The notes: generated from the letters alone by a model not told the origin. DNA of 64,000 bases from Herbidospora daliensis (GCF_001570585.1 NZ_BBXF01000001.1:1472889-1536888); one strand, 5' to 3'. Counted from the first letter of the stretch, positions 24,708 to 33,768 are shown. Program-made: numbers and translations.

Positions 24708-24726
24708 CGAATCATCCTATGATTCG
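24708..24726. promoter_or_regulatory. Palindromic operator upstream of the MFS gene
   Basis: CGAATCAT-CCT-ATGATTCG, a perfect 8-base inverted repeat, ending 24 bases before the transporter ATG. The size and spacing resemble GntR/FadR-class operators; no matching regulator gene is adjacent. Confidence 0.5.
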
Positions 24727-24776
24727 ACAAAGCTTAGGACCTTTTTGTCCTGTTAGGCAAACGAGATGTAACAAAC

Positions 24777-24800
24777 GTGGGCGGCCCGGAGGCCGCCCAC
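24777..24800 (-). terminator. Terminator after the SRPBCC gene
   Basis: A perfect 10-base stem GTGGGCGGCC/GGCCGCCCAC with tetraloop CGGA, 7 bases beyond the SRPBCC gene stop on the minus strand. Confidence 0.75.
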
Positions 24801-24807
24801 GGGTGAG

Positions 24808-25371
24808 TCAGGCCACCGGAGGCGGGCCCTCACCAGGACGGGGAGTCCCATAGGGCCGGGGCGTCGGCCCGGGCGGGGGCAGGGTTGCGTCGCCCGGCAG
24901 GACGCCGCCCGGCTCGTGCCGGTCGCCGACGTCGCCGCGCCAGCCGCCGGTCTCGTCGCCGCGCGACTCGATGAACTCCTTGAACCGGTCGAGGTCGCCG
25001 TTGACCCGCATGCGGACGATCTGCAGCGCGTCTCCCACGGTCTCGGTGAAGCCCTCGGGGTCGTACTCCATGCGCAGCGTGACCCGGCAGGCGGCGGCTC
25101 CGAGGGTCTCGAAGGTCACCGTCCCCGACTGGCGGGGACGCTCCATCGACCGCCACGCGATGCGGTGGTCGGGGGTCTGCTCGGTGATCTCGGCCTCGAA
25201 CTCGCGCCGGATCCCGGCGATCTCGACGACCCAGTGCGTCCGCCGGTCGTCGAGCTGCTTGACCGACTCCACGCCTTCCATGAATTCGGGGAAGGACTCG
25301 AACTGCGTCCACTGGTTGTAGGCGGTACGGATCGGCACATCAACGTCCACTGTGTGTTCGATCGTGCTCAC
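24808..25371 (-). CDS. SRPBCC-family (polyketide cyclase/dehydrase-like) protein
   Basis: A 187-residue protein. The first ~140 residues form an SRPBCC/START-like fold (IEHTVDVDVPIRTAYNQWTQFESFPEFMEGVESVKQLD at the N-terminus, long C-terminal helix FTETVGDALQIVRMRVNGDLDRFKEFIESRG), the type annotated as cyclase/dehydrase and often linked to membranes or stress. The last ~45 residues are Pro/Gly-rich and probably disordered. GTG start at 25371 with AGGAGG seven bases upstream. It may be cotranscribed with the upstream membrane-protein pair 30 bases away. No catalytic residues can be named. Confidence 0.85.
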   Translation of the reverse strand: MSTIEHTVDVDVPIRTAYNQWTQFESFPEFMEGVESVKQLDDRRTHWVVEIAGIRREFEAEITEQTPDHRIAWRSMERPRQSGTVTFETLGAAACRVTLRMEYDPEGFTETVGDALQIVRMRVNGDLDRFKEFIESRGDETGGWRGDVGDRHEPGGVLPGDATLPPPGPTPRPYGTPRPGEGPPPVA

Positions 25372-25401
25372 TGCCGTTCCTCCTGAAATGTAGGGGAACG
25401 G

Positions 25402-25794
25402 TCACCCCTGCCCGCGTCTGCGGTTTCCGAACAACCAGACGAGCCCGATCACCGGCAGCACGAGTGGGATGAACAGATAGCCGCTGCCGTAACCCGACCA
25501 GACGGTCGCGTGCGGGAACGCCTGGGAGTCGACGATCGACAGGGTGCCGACGACCAGCACCCCGGCCAGCTCGATCAGGCACGCCGCCACCGCCAGCCGC
25601 TCGTTCCCCCTGGCCAGCGCCACGGTGAGGACGATGTAGACGGCCGCCGCGAACGCCGAGAGCGAGTAGGCCAGCGGCGCCTCGGAGAACTTCGCGGCGA
25701 TCTGCACCCCGGCCCGCGCCGAGGCGGCCAGCGCGAAGATCCCGTAGACCGCGACGAGCACCCGCCCCGGCCCGGTGTTCACCCCGGTGGTCAC
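25402..25794 (-). CDS. Small membrane protein, second of a coupled pair
   Basis: A 130-residue protein with about four membrane helices (LVAVYGIFALAASARAGVQI, LAYSLSAFAAAVYIVLTVAL, LAVAACLIELAGVLVVGTLS, LFIPLVLPVIGLVWLFG) and a basic C-terminus. No family function is recognised. Its GTG overlaps the stop of the preceding membrane-protein gene as GTGA, so the two are cotranslated and may form a complex. Confidence 0.8.
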   Translation of the reverse strand: MTTGVNTGPGRVLVAVYGIFALAASARAGVQIAAKFSEAPLAYSLSAFAAAVYIVLTVALARGNERLAVAACLIELAGVLVVGTLSIVDSQAFPHATVWSGYGSGYLFIPLVLPVIGLVWLFGNRRRGQG

Positions 25795-26141
25795 GCCATG
25801 TCCCACAGCTGGAGCAGCCGCCCCGTCATGACCCCGGCTGTGAAGGCGGCCACCGCGATCACCGCGGGACCCCACCGGGTGCGTTCGGCCCGACCCCACC
25901 ACAACGCCGCCGGCGGAATGACGATCGTGCCGATGAGGTAGCCGACGAAGGTGGCCTGCTCGGTCACCTGACCGGCCTTCGGGAACGCGATCACGGCCTG
26001 CACGACGAGGGCGAGCTCGACCAGGACCAGCCCGGCCAGGATGAGCGCCCCCATGGGCCGGTTCCGGATCGCCGTGACCAGGGAGACGACGGCCAGCAGC
26101 AGGGCCGCGCCGATCACCCATCCGGAATAGGCGGAGAACAT
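25791..26141 (-). CDS. Small membrane protein, first of a coupled pair
   Basis: A 116-residue protein with about four membrane helices (VIGAALLLAVVSLVTAI, ALILAGLVLVELALVVQAVIAF, TFVGYLIGTIVIPPAALWWG, AVIAVAAFTAGVMTG). The N-terminus is MFSAYSGW. Function unknown. It precedes, and is translationally coupled with, another small membrane protein. Confidence 0.8.
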   Translation of the reverse strand: MFSAYSGWVIGAALLLAVVSLVTAIRNRPMGALILAGLVLVELALVVQAVIAFPKAGQVTEQATFVGYLIGTIVIPPAALWWGRAERTRWGPAVIAVAAFTAGVMTGRLLQLWDMA

Positions 26142-26162
26142 GCCCAGCAGGGTACCGGTGGC

Positions 26163-26798
26163 CTATGCCAGTCCGTGCTCCACCGCCAGCACCGCCAGCC
26201 TGATCCGGTTGGCGCACCCGGTCTTGGCCATCACGCTGGCCACGTGGGTCTTCACGGTCGTGACGCCCAAGCTGAGCCGCTCGGCGATCTCGGGGTTCGA
26301 CAGGCCCGCGCCGACCAGCGCGAGCACCTCGCGCTCGCGCCGGGTGATCGGCAGCGGCGGCGGCTCCCCCGCCGGGACGTGGGTGACCGCGCGCTCGACG
26401 ATCCGGGCCAGCGCCGACCGGGAGAAGGCCCGGTCGCCGTCGGCGGCCTTCCGCACGGCGTCGAGCAGCTCGGCGGGCGGGGTGTCCTTGACGAGGAAGC
26501 CGCAGGCCCCGGCGGTCAGCACGGCGTAGAGGTTCTTGTCGTCGTCGAAGGTGGTCAGGGCCAGCACCCGCGTCGCCGGGCGGGCGGCGGTGATCCGCCG
26601 GGTGGCCGCGACCCCGTCGAGGCCGGGCATGCGCAGGTCCATCAGCACGACGTCGGGGACCAGGTCGTCGACGAGCCTGACCGCGTCGGCGCCGCCGCCG
26701 GCCTCCCCCACCACCTCGACGTCGGCGGCCGAGTCGAACAGCATGCGCAGGCCCATGCGGACCAGCTGCTGGTCGTCGACGAGGAGCACGCGGATCAT
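26163..26798 (-). CDS. NarL/LuxR-family response regulator
   Basis: A 211-residue two-component regulator. Receiver: acidic pair in VLLVDDQQLVRMGL, phospho-acceptor Asp in DVVLMDLRMPG, conserved Thr in ALTTFDDD and Lys in FLVKDTPP. Output: LuxR helix-turn-helix (ITRREREVLALVGAGLSNPEIAERLSLGVTTVKTHVASVMAK). The ATG overlaps the kinase stop codon (ATGA), so the pair is translated in fixed ratio. Target genes are unknown. Confidence 0.95.
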   Translation of the reverse strand: MIRVLLVDDQQLVRMGLRMLFDSAADVEVVGEAGGGADAVRLVDDLVPDVVLMDLRMPGLDGVAATRRITAARPATRVLALTTFDDDKNLYAVLTAGACGFLVKDTPPAELLDAVRKAADGDRAFSRSALARIVERAVTHVPAGEPPPLPITRREREVLALVGAGLSNPEIAERLSLGVTTVKTHVASVMAKTGCANRIRLAVLAVEHGLA

Positions 26799-27910
26799 GT
26801 CAGCACCTCCGGAAAGGTCGCCCGCACCCGCCAGCCGGGCCGCCCCGGTCCGGCCGGTCCGGCGGTCAGGCTGCCGCCGAGCAGTTCGACGCGCTCGCGC
26901 ATGCCGAGCAGGCCGTGCCCGGTGCGCGCGGCCGGGGGTTCGCGCCCGGCCCCGTCGTCGTCGATCTCCACCCGGACCGTACCGGCGAGGCGGGTCACCC
27001 GCAGGGAGGCGCGAGCCGAGGGGCCCGCGTGCGTGGCGGCGTTGGCCAGGCCCTCCTGGGCGACGCGGAGGACCGCGAGGCCGCGTACCGGATCGAGGTC
27101 GGCGACCCCCGGGTCGACGGCCGACTCGACCACCAGCCCGGTGCCCTTGGCCCGGTCGACCACCGCGCCGAGCGCGTCGGGCAGCCCGCCGGGGTCGACG
27201 AACGAGGCGTCGAGCGGCGCCCGCAGCACCCCGACGAGCCGCCGCAGGTCGTCGAGGGCGGCCGAACCGGCGGAGTGCAGGTCGTCGAGCACCTCGGTCA
27301 CCCGGGGGTCGGCGCCGGGCCCCAGCACGTGGCGGGCCACCCCGACGCGCAGCACCATCGAGGAGACGTGGTGGGCGACCAGGTCGTGCAGCTCGCGGGC
27401 GATGGCCGCGCGTTCGGCCGCCCGCGCCGCCTCGACCCGCGCGGCCGCGCCGTCGCGTTCCCGCCGCGCGGTCTCCCCGGCCAGCCGCACGTAGCCGCCG
27501 AGCAGCAGCGGCACGCCCTGGAGGATCACCACGCGGAACCCGACCTCGCCGGGCGACCCGGCGTGCCAGCAGACGGCGAGCCCGCAGGCCGCCGCCGCGC
27601 CGAGCACCTGCCGGAGCGGCGAGCGCACCGCCGTCTCGAACAGCAGCACGCAGGTCAGCACCTTGAGCGCGGGGGTGACCGCGAACGCGTTCAGCTCGCC
27701 GAACAGCAGCAGCCCGGCCGCGATCAGCGTGGCCGCCGCCGGCGACCACCGGCAGACCCCGGCCAGCGCCAGCGCGAGCAGGGCCAGCGCCCAGTCGCGA
27801 CCCTGCACGCCCGGGATGATCCACACCAGGTCACCCACCAGTGCGGCCAGCAGGATCGCCAGCCGCACCAGGATGTAGTCAGGCTCGAAGACACGCTCGA
27901 TCCACACCAC
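26795..27910 (-). CDS. Sensor histidine kinase (HisKA_3, DesK/NarX-like)
   Basis: A 371-residue kinase. About five membrane helices in the first ~155 residues, then a coiled linker and the H-box AIARELHDLVAHHVSSMVL (His in ELHD), and a C-terminal ATPase with VAQEGLANAATHAG (N-box) and DDDGAG/GHGLLGMRERVELLGG (G-boxes). There is no large outside sensor domain, so the signal is probably sensed within the membrane. The GTG at 27910 is the likely start, though no strong ribosome site is visible; a GTG directly following is equally possible. Coupled to the response regulator. Confidence 0.9.
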   Translation of the reverse strand: MVWIERVFEPDYILVRLAILLAALVGDLVWIIPGVQGRDWALALLALALAGVCRWSPAAATLIAAGLLLFGELNAFAVTPALKVLTCVLLFETAVRSPLRQVLGAAAACGLAVCWHAGSPGEVGFRVVILQGVPLLLGGYVRLAGETARRERDGAAARVEAARAAERAAIARELHDLVAHHVSSMVLRVGVARHVLGPGADPRVTEVLDDLHSAGSAALDDLRRLVGVLRAPLDASFVDPGGLPDALGAVVDRAKGTGLVVESAVDPGVADLDPVRGLAVLRVAQEGLANAATHAGPSARASLRVTRLAGTVRVEIDDDGAGREPPAARTGHGLLGMRERVELLGGSLTAGPAGPGRPGWRVRATFPEVLT

Positions 27911-27965
27911 GCGAGGAGCGTAACCGGCCGGATCGCCGGAAACCTCCTCCCGCGGCAGGACCCGG

Positions 27966-29081
27966 TCAGCCCTCGGCGGTCTCCCGGACCAGCAGGTCCA
28001 CCACATCGGTGGCCTGCCCCTTCTTCCGGTACGCCGCCCGCTGCCGCGCCGCCGACCCGCCGAGCCGCACCGTTTCGAGGGCGAGCGCCGAGACGGTCTC
28101 CCAGTCGCCGAGCGCCTCCAGGGTCGGCCGCAGCTCCTCCAGCAGCGTCTCCACCAGCAGGCCCGCCGGGACCGGTTTCCCGGTGAGCGGCGAGATGAGG
28201 TCGCCGCTCAGCCCGGAGCGGGCCGCCCGCCAGGTCGCCGCGCGCAGCAGCGGAGGCCGATGGTCGAGCCGGGGCGGGGTCCCGGCCTCGACCGCGTCGG
28301 TCTCCCTGACGACCAGGGCCCGGAACAGCCCGGCCAGCAGGATCATGTCGTCGACCCGGGGGACCGCGTCGCACACCCGCAGCTCCATCGTCGGCACGTG
28401 GGCCGACAGGCGGATGTCGAAGTAGACCATCCCGGGGTCGTCGATGACCCCCGACGTGACCAGGTCGGCGACGGCCTGGTCGTACTCGGCCGCCGAGGCG
28501 AACGGCCCGAGCGGCCCGGCGGTCGGCCAGCGCTGCCAGGCCAGGGCCCGGCTGCTGGCGTAGCCGCTGTCGGCCTCGAACCAGTAGGGCGAACTCGCCG
28601 AGACGGCCAGTAAGACGGGCAACCACGGCTGCACCCGCTGCGCCACCAGCACGGCCAGGTCGCGGTCGGTGATCTCCACGTGGACCTGGCCGCCGCAGAT
28701 GAACTGCTCGCGGGCGATGAACTGGTAGCTGTCGAGCAGGTATTCGTACCGTTCGTCGGCGGTGAGCTCGAACCCCTCCGTGCCGTGCAGGGGGGCGGTG
28801 CCGGAGCCGACGATGGCCAGGCCGTGGGGTTCGGCGCTGGTGATCAGGCGACGGCGCAGGCCGACCAGGTCGGCGCGCAGGGCCGCCAGGTCGGGGGTCG
28901 GGGTGCTGTTGGTCTCGACGACGGCCCGCTGGAGCTCGGCCGAGAAACTGCTGTCGGGAAGCCCGTCGAGGACGACATGGGCCTGAGGGGTCAGCCGGCG
29001 GCTGACGAGATCGACGACGTGGAATTCCTCTTCCACGCCCAGCGCCACCAAGCGAGTCATAAGACGTGATCTACCCATCAT
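27966..29081 (-). CDS. Glutamate-cysteine ligase-like carboxylate-amine ligase (GCS2/YbdK)
   Basis: A 371-residue enzyme of the GCS2 family. Signature VALGVEEEFHVVD near the N-terminus (Mg-ATP/glutamate site), CGGQVHVEI and MELRVCDAVP in the core. Family members ligate glutamate to an amine or cysteine; actinomycete YbdK-type proteins often have unknown physiological substrates, while EgtA makes gamma-glutamylcysteine for ergothioneine. No egt genes are adjacent here, so EgtA is not supported. Starts at 29081 or at the ATG seven codons later (29060), neither with a good ribosome site. Confidence 0.88.
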   Translation of the reverse strand: MMGRSRLMTRLVALGVEEEFHVVDLVSRRLTPQAHVVLDGLPDSSFSAELQRAVVETNSTPTPDLAALRADLVGLRRRLITSAEPHGLAIVGSGTAPLHGTEGFELTADERYEYLLDSYQFIAREQFICGGQVHVEITDRDLAVLVAQRVQPWLPVLLAVSASSPYWFEADSGYASSRALAWQRWPTAGPLGPFASAAEYDQAVADLVTSGVIDDPGMVYFDIRLSAHVPTMELRVCDAVPRVDDMILLAGLFRALVVRETDAVEAGTPPRLDHRPPLLRAATWRAARSGLSGDLISPLTGKPVPAGLLVETLLEELRPTLEALGDWETVSALALETVRLGGSAARQRAAYRKKGQATDVVDLLVRETAEG

Positions 29082-29100
29082 CCGGTGAATGAGTGACGAA

Positions 29101-30885
29101 CTAGGTCAAGCTCTGGATCCAGGCCCGATGGAGGCCCGCGAACCGTCCCGCCGCGGCGATCAGCTCGCCGGGCGGGCCGTCTTCCACCACCCGGCCGCCG
29201 TCGATCACGAGAACGCGGTCGGCGATCTCCACGGTCGACAGCCGGTGGGCGATGATCAGGGCGGTCCGGCCCGCCAGCACGGTCCGCAGAGCGCGCTGGA
29301 CGAGCCGTTCGCCGGGGACGTCGAGGCTGGAGGTGGCCTCGTCGAGGATGAGCACGGCCGGGTCGGCCAGGAACACCCGGGCGAACGCGACGAGCTGCCG
29401 CTGCCCGGCCGACATGCGGGCGCCCCGCTTGCCGGCCTCGCCGTCGAGCGAGGAGACGAACCCGGATACCCCGACCGCGGCGGCGGCCGCCTCGACCTCG
29501 GCCGTGGACGCCGACGGCCGCCCGAACCTGATGTTGTCGGCCACGCTGCCGCCGAACAGGTAGTTCTCCTGCGTGACCATGACCACCGCGCGGCGCAGCC
29601 GCTCTTCGGCCAGGTCGCGCAGGTCGACGCCGTCGAGGGTGATCGCGCCGGTGACGGGGTCGTAGAACCGGGCGATCAGCTTGGCCAGCGTCGTCTTCCC
29701 GGCCCCCGTCGCCCCGACGACCGCGACGGTCTGCCCGGCGGGCACGGTCAGGTCGAGCCGGTGCAGCACCGGGACGTCGGGGTGGTAGTGGAAGCGCACG
29801 TCCCGGAAGACGACCTCGCCCCGCGCGGCGGGCAGGGCGACCGGCACGAGCGGCTCCGGCACGCCGGGGCGCTCCTCCAGCACCCCGGACAACTTCTCCA
29901 GCGCCGCCCCCGCCGACTGGAGCGTGTTGTAGAACTGCGAGATCTCCTGCATCGGCTCGTAGAACTGCCGCAGATACAGCAGGAACGCGGCCAGCACCCC
30001 GACGGTGACCTCGCCGTGGATCGCCAGCCAGCCGCCGTAGACCAGCACCGCCGCGATGGTGACGTTGCCGAGCAGCTTCACGCCGGGCTGGAACAGCGCG
30101 ATGAGCCGCATGCCGGCCAGGTTGGCGGCCCGGTAGCGCTCGTCGAGCTCCTCGAAGATCTCCTGGTTCCTGTCCTCCCTGCGGAAGGTCTGCGCCGCCC
30201 GGATGCCGGTCATCGATTCCACGAAGTGGACGATCACCCCGGCGACCGCCTCGCGGCTGCGCCGGTAGGTCACCAGGGAGGCCCGCCGGAACCAGCGCGC
30301 CATCAGGAACAGCACCGGGAACGGCGCCAGCGCGACCAGCCCGAGCCGCACGTCGAGCACGAGCAGCATCACGGCCGTGCCGAACAGGGTCAGCACGGCC
30401 GTGATCAGCCCGTCGAAGCCGCCCGCGACCAGTTCGGCGATGGCCTCCACGTCGGAGGTCAGCCGCGAGATCACCCGCCCCGAGGTGTACTTCTCGTGGA
30501 AGGCCGGAGACAGCCGCTGGAACTGCTCGAACACCCGCCGCCGCAGCTCCAGCAGCGTCTCCTGGCCGATCTGGCCGGAGAACCGGAGGAACGCCTGCCG
30601 CGTCAGCGCCTGCGTGACCGCGCAGCCGAGGATGGCCGCGACGATCAGCAGCAGCGTCCGGGTGCCCGCCGGGATGCCGGTGTCGATGCCGACCTTCACC
30701 AGGTAGGGGATGGCCAGCCCGGCCGCGTTCGCCACCACGATCAGGACCACCAGCAGCCCGATCGCCCGGCGGTGCGGGCGCAGCAGGTCGCCGAGCAGCC
30801 GCCGCGACCGGGTCCGGAGCAGGACGTCGGCCGCCGCGTCGAGGTCGTCGCGGTTCTCCGCCGCGACGCCACGCCAGTCGGTCAA
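29101..30885 (-). CDS. ABC exporter half-transporter, catalytic-site subunit
   Basis: A 594-residue half-transporter: six-helix membrane domain (about 35-330) and an ATPase with Walker A GATGAGKTT, Q-loop TQENYLF, signature MSAGQRQL and Walker B VLILDEATSS. Its catalytic Glu is intact, but its signature deviates (SAGQ in place of SGGQ), the reverse of the partner. The start is TTG at 30885, which overlaps the partner's stop (TTGA) and has GGAGGAGG 7 bases upstream. Together they form a heterodimeric multidrug/lipid-type exporter with one degenerate ATP site. Confidence 0.9.
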   Translation of the reverse strand: MTDWRGVAAENRDDLDAAADVLLRTRSRRLLGDLLRPHRRAIGLLVVLIVVANAAGLAIPYLVKVGIDTGIPAGTRTLLLIVAAILGCAVTQALTRQAFLRFSGQIGQETLLELRRRVFEQFQRLSPAFHEKYTSGRVISRLTSDVEAIAELVAGGFDGLITAVLTLFGTAVMLLVLDVRLGLVALAPFPVLFLMARWFRRASLVTYRRSREAVAGVIVHFVESMTGIRAAQTFRREDRNQEIFEELDERYRAANLAGMRLIALFQPGVKLLGNVTIAAVLVYGGWLAIHGEVTVGVLAAFLLYLRQFYEPMQEISQFYNTLQSAGAALEKLSGVLEERPGVPEPLVPVALPAARGEVVFRDVRFHYHPDVPVLHRLDLTVPAGQTVAVVGATGAGKTTLAKLIARFYDPVTGAITLDGVDLRDLAEERLRRAVVMVTQENYLFGGSVADNIRFGRPSASTAEVEAAAAAVGVSGFVSSLDGEAGKRGARMSAGQRQLVAFARVFLADPAVLILDEATSSLDVPGERLVQRALRTVLAGRTALIIAHRLSTVEIADRVLVIDGGRVVEDGPPGELIAAAGRFAGLHRAWIQSLT

Positions 30886-32606
30886 CTCAGCACCTCCTCC
30901 GCCGCCAGGAGCGCCCGATACCCCGGGACCTGGGCCAATAACTCCCGGTGCGTGCCGACGTGGGTGATCGTCCCGCCGTCGAGGAGGGCGACCCGGTCGG
31001 CCAGCAGCACCGTGGAGGCGCGGTGGGCGACCACGATCCCGGTCGCGTCGGCCAGCACGTGGCGCAGGGCGTCCTCGACCAGCGCCTCGGTCTCGACGTC
31101 GAGCGCCGACAGGGTGTCGTCGAGCACCAGGATCCGGGGCCGCCCGAGCACCGCGCGGGCCAGCGCGAGCCGCTGCCGCTGCCCGCCCGAGAGCGACATG
31201 CCCTGCTCGCCGATCCGGGTGTCGAGCCCCCACGGCAGGTCGTACGCGAAGGTCGCCTGCGCCACCTCCAGCGCCTCCCGCACCTCGGCGTCGGAGGCGT
31301 CGCGGCGACCGAGCGTGACGTTCTCGCGCACGCTCATCGAGAACAGCGTCGCCTCCTCGAACGCCGTCGCCACGATCGACCGCAGGCACGGCAGGGTCAG
31401 GTCGCGGACGTCGTGCCCGTCGACGGTCACCCGCCCGGAGGTGACGTCGACGAGCCGGGGCACCAGCGCGGTGAGCGTGGTCTTGCCCGAGCCGGTCGCC
31501 CCGACGACGGCCAGGGTCTCGCCCGGCCGGACCTCCAGCCAGAGGTCGTCGAGCACCGGCCGGTCGGCGCCGGGGAAGCGGAACCCGGCGCCCTCGAACC
31601 GCAGGTGCCCGCGCGGCCGGTCGAGCACGAGCGGGCCGCCGACGATGGCGGGCTCGGTGTCGAGCACCTCCAGCACCCGGTCGGCGGCGGTCATCGCCTC
31701 CTGCCCCATGGCCAGGATGAACCCGAGCGAGGAGACCGGCCAGACCAGCTGCAGCACGAACGAGGTGAACGCCACCAGCGCGCCCAGCGTCAGCGCTCCC
31801 CCGCCGACCGCCGTCGCCCCGAGCAGCAGCACCAGCGCCAGGGTGACGCTGGGCACGATCTCGAGGAAGGTGAAGAACCGGGACGACAGCCGCACCTTGC
31901 CCAGCGCGGTCTCCTTGACGGTGACCGCGAGGCGGTCGTACCGGGAGAAGACGTGGCCCCCTCGGCCGAACGCCTTGATCGTGCGGATGCCCAGCGCCGA
32001 CTCCTCGACGTGGGTGGCCAGGTCGCCCTGGCGGTCCTGGAGCGTGCGGGAGATCGCCCGGTAGCGCTTCTCGAACCGGGCCGACACCACGATGACCGGC
32101 ACCGCCGCCAGGGCGACGAGCAGGCCGAGCGGCCAGTGGAGCCGCAGGAGCAGGAACGTCACCACGGCGAGCTGGATGACGTTCATGACGAGGAACAGCG
32201 CGCCGAATCCGAAGAACCGGCGGATGGTGCCGAGGTCGGTGGTGGCGCGGGACAACAACTGCCCCGACTGCCACTCGTCGTGGAAGGCCATCGGCAGCCG
32301 CTGGAGGTGGGCGTAGATGTCGTCGCGGAGGGCGGTCTCCACGCCGAACACCGCCACACCCTGCGTCCAGCGGCGGAACCAGGTCATGACCGCCTCGACC
32401 ACGCCCAGCGCGAGGGCGAGCAGGCCGAGGGGGATCAGGGCGGCGAGATCGCCGCGGGCGATGGGCCCGTCGATGATCTCCTTGCCGACCAGGGGGATCG
32501 CGAGCCCGGCGGCGATACCGGCGACCGCGGCGATCCAGCTGACGATGACGACGGTTGCGAAGGGCCGGAGATAGGACTTGAGTCGCCAGAGGGACAACAA
32601 GTGCAT
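30882..32606 (-). CDS. ABC exporter half-transporter, degenerate-site subunit
   Basis: A 574-residue half-transporter with six membrane helices and an ATPase. Walker A GATGSGKTT and signature LSGGQRQR are canonical, but Walker B reads ILVLDDTLSALD with Asp in place of the catalytic Glu. In heterodimeric exporters (BmrCD, TM287/288) the degenerate site is formed by such a Walker B and the partner's altered signature, exactly the combination seen in this pair. First gene of the operon; ATG at 32606. Confidence 0.92.
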   Translation of the reverse strand: MHLLSLWRLKSYLRPFATVVIVSWIAAVAGIAAGLAIPLVGKEIIDGPIARGDLAALIPLGLLALALGVVEAVMTWFRRWTQGVAVFGVETALRDDIYAHLQRLPMAFHDEWQSGQLLSRATTDLGTIRRFFGFGALFLVMNVIQLAVVTFLLLRLHWPLGLLVALAAVPVIVVSARFEKRYRAISRTLQDRQGDLATHVEESALGIRTIKAFGRGGHVFSRYDRLAVTVKETALGKVRLSSRFFTFLEIVPSVTLALVLLLGATAVGGGALTLGALVAFTSFVLQLVWPVSSLGFILAMGQEAMTAADRVLEVLDTEPAIVGGPLVLDRPRGHLRFEGAGFRFPGADRPVLDDLWLEVRPGETLAVVGATGSGKTTLTALVPRLVDVTSGRVTVDGHDVRDLTLPCLRSIVATAFEEATLFSMSVRENVTLGRRDASDAEVREALEVAQATFAYDLPWGLDTRIGEQGMSLSGGQRQRLALARAVLGRPRILVLDDTLSALDVETEALVEDALRHVLADATGIVVAHRASTVLLADRVALLDGGTITHVGTHRELLAQVPGYRALLAAEEVLS

Positions 32607-32648
32607 AGTCCCAACGACTACAGGCTCAGCCCGTTTCCCGGGAGGCCA

Positions 32649-33290
32649 CTATCGCGTGCCGTCGTCCTGGAACTCCGGTTTGTCGTCGCTGCTGACGGGT
32701 TCGGGCAGGGTGCCGGCGTTGTGCTCGCCGACCCGCCAGCCCTTGCGGCCCTCCTTGAGCAGCGACCACGAGCAGTTGCCGAGCCCGCCGAGCGTGTGCC
32801 AGTGCTCCCGGGGCAGCCCCAGCAGGGCGAGCATGCCCAGGCGCAGCGCCGCGCCGTGGGAGACGACCACGAGCAGCCCGTCGTCGTCGATCTCCTCGAC
32901 CCACCGGGACATCGCCGCCGACACCCGGCTCGCGACCTCGACCTCGGTCTCGCCGCCCGGAGGCTCGAAGGCGGCGTACTCGGCCGGCCAGCGGGCCGCC
33001 ATGACGTCGCCCGTCAGGCCCTCCCACTCGCCGCCGCCGCGCTCGCGCAGCTCCTTGTCGACGGTGACCGGCAGGCCCGTCACCCGCCCCAGCGCCAGGG
33101 CGGTGTCATGGGCCCTGCTCAGGTCGCTCGACACGATCTTCGTCGGCCTGAGCGCCGCCAGCAGCGACGCCGACCGGGCCGCCTGGGCGACCCCGGTCTC
33201 GTCGAGCGGGATGTCGGTGTGGCCCTGGAACCGGTGTTCGACGTTCCAGCGGGTCTGGCCGTGCCGGAGGCAGACGATCCGCCGGCTCAC
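32649..33290 (-). CDS. Histidine phosphatase family protein (phosphoglycerate mutase-like)
   Basis: A 213-residue branch-1 histidine phosphatase: the catalytic VCLRHGQTRWN at the N-terminus (phosphorylated His9 of the RHG motif), Glu in ELRERGGGEWEG, and the second His in VVVSHGAAL. Physiological substrate unclear (glucosyl-3-phosphoglycerate, cobalamin or other phosphoesters). The GTG start overlaps the rsfS stop (GTGA). The trio nadD-rsfS-phosphatase is a common actinobacterial arrangement. Confidence 0.9.
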   Translation of the reverse strand: MSRRIVCLRHGQTRWNVEHRFQGHTDIPLDETGVAQAARSASLLAALRPTKIVSSDLSRAHDTALALGRVTGLPVTVDKELRERGGGEWEGLTGDVMAARWPAEYAAFEPPGGETEVEVASRVSAAMSRWVEEIDDDGLLVVVSHGAALRLGMLALLGLPREHWHTLGGLGNCSWSLLKEGRKGWRVGEHNAGTLPEPVSSDDKPEFQDDGTR

Positions 33291-33688
33291 CCCTCACCCC
33301 GCGCCCGCTGGGCGGCCGCCTCGGCGACGCTCTCGGGCAGCGCGATGGCCGGGCAGTCCTTCCAGAGACGCTCCAGGCCGTAGAAGTGGCGCTCCTCCTC
33401 GTGCTGCACGTGGACCACGATGTCGATGTAGTCGAGCAGCACCCAGCGGCCCTCCCGCTCGCCCTCACGGCGTACGGGCTTGGCCTCGGCGTCGACGCGC
33501 AGGCGCTCCTCGATCTCGTCGACGATGGCGCGGACCTGGCGGTCGTTGGAGGCGGAGCAGACGACGAATGCGTCGGTGATCACCAGCCGGTCGCTCACGT
33601 CGTAGGCGACGATGTCGTCGGCGAGCTTGTCGGCCGCGGCCTCGGCGGCGACCGAAACGAGCTGGATCGATCGTTCAGATGCGGTCAC
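33287..33688 (-). CDS. rsfS: Ribosomal silencing factor RsfS
   Basis: A 133-residue RsfS/Iojap protein that binds L14 and blocks subunit joining in starvation. Seen: LADDIVAYDVSDRLVITDAFVVCSASNDRQVRAI and WVLLDYIDIVVHVQHEEERHFYGLERLWKD, the family's core. I choose the GTG at 33688 (VTASERSIQLVSVAAEAAADKLA); GGAGG lies upstream with a longish 13-base spacing. Located downstream of nadD and coupled to the phosphatase gene. Confidence 0.93.
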   Translation of the reverse strand: MTASERSIQLVSVAAEAAADKLADDIVAYDVSDRLVITDAFVVCSASNDRQVRAIVDEIEERLRVDAEAKPVRREGEREGRWVLLDYIDIVVHVQHEEERHFYGLERLWKDCPAIALPESVAEAAAQRARGEG

Positions 33689-33768
33689 GATGCGGTTTGT
33701 TCCTCCATGACGGGGATGTGATCCCAGAGTGCCCACCCGTCGGGGCGCTCTTCAAGCCTATTGCCGCC

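Noticed and set aside
27966..29081. EgtA of the ergothioneine pathway
   Set aside because: The GCS2-family fold fits, but no egtBCDE genes are adjacent and the sequence resembles the YbdK type; a neutral name is safer.
29089..32064. A 991-residue plus-strand frame opposite the ABC exporter genes
   Set aside because: Shadow frame of GC-rich coding DNA; the real genes show Walker motifs on the minus strand.
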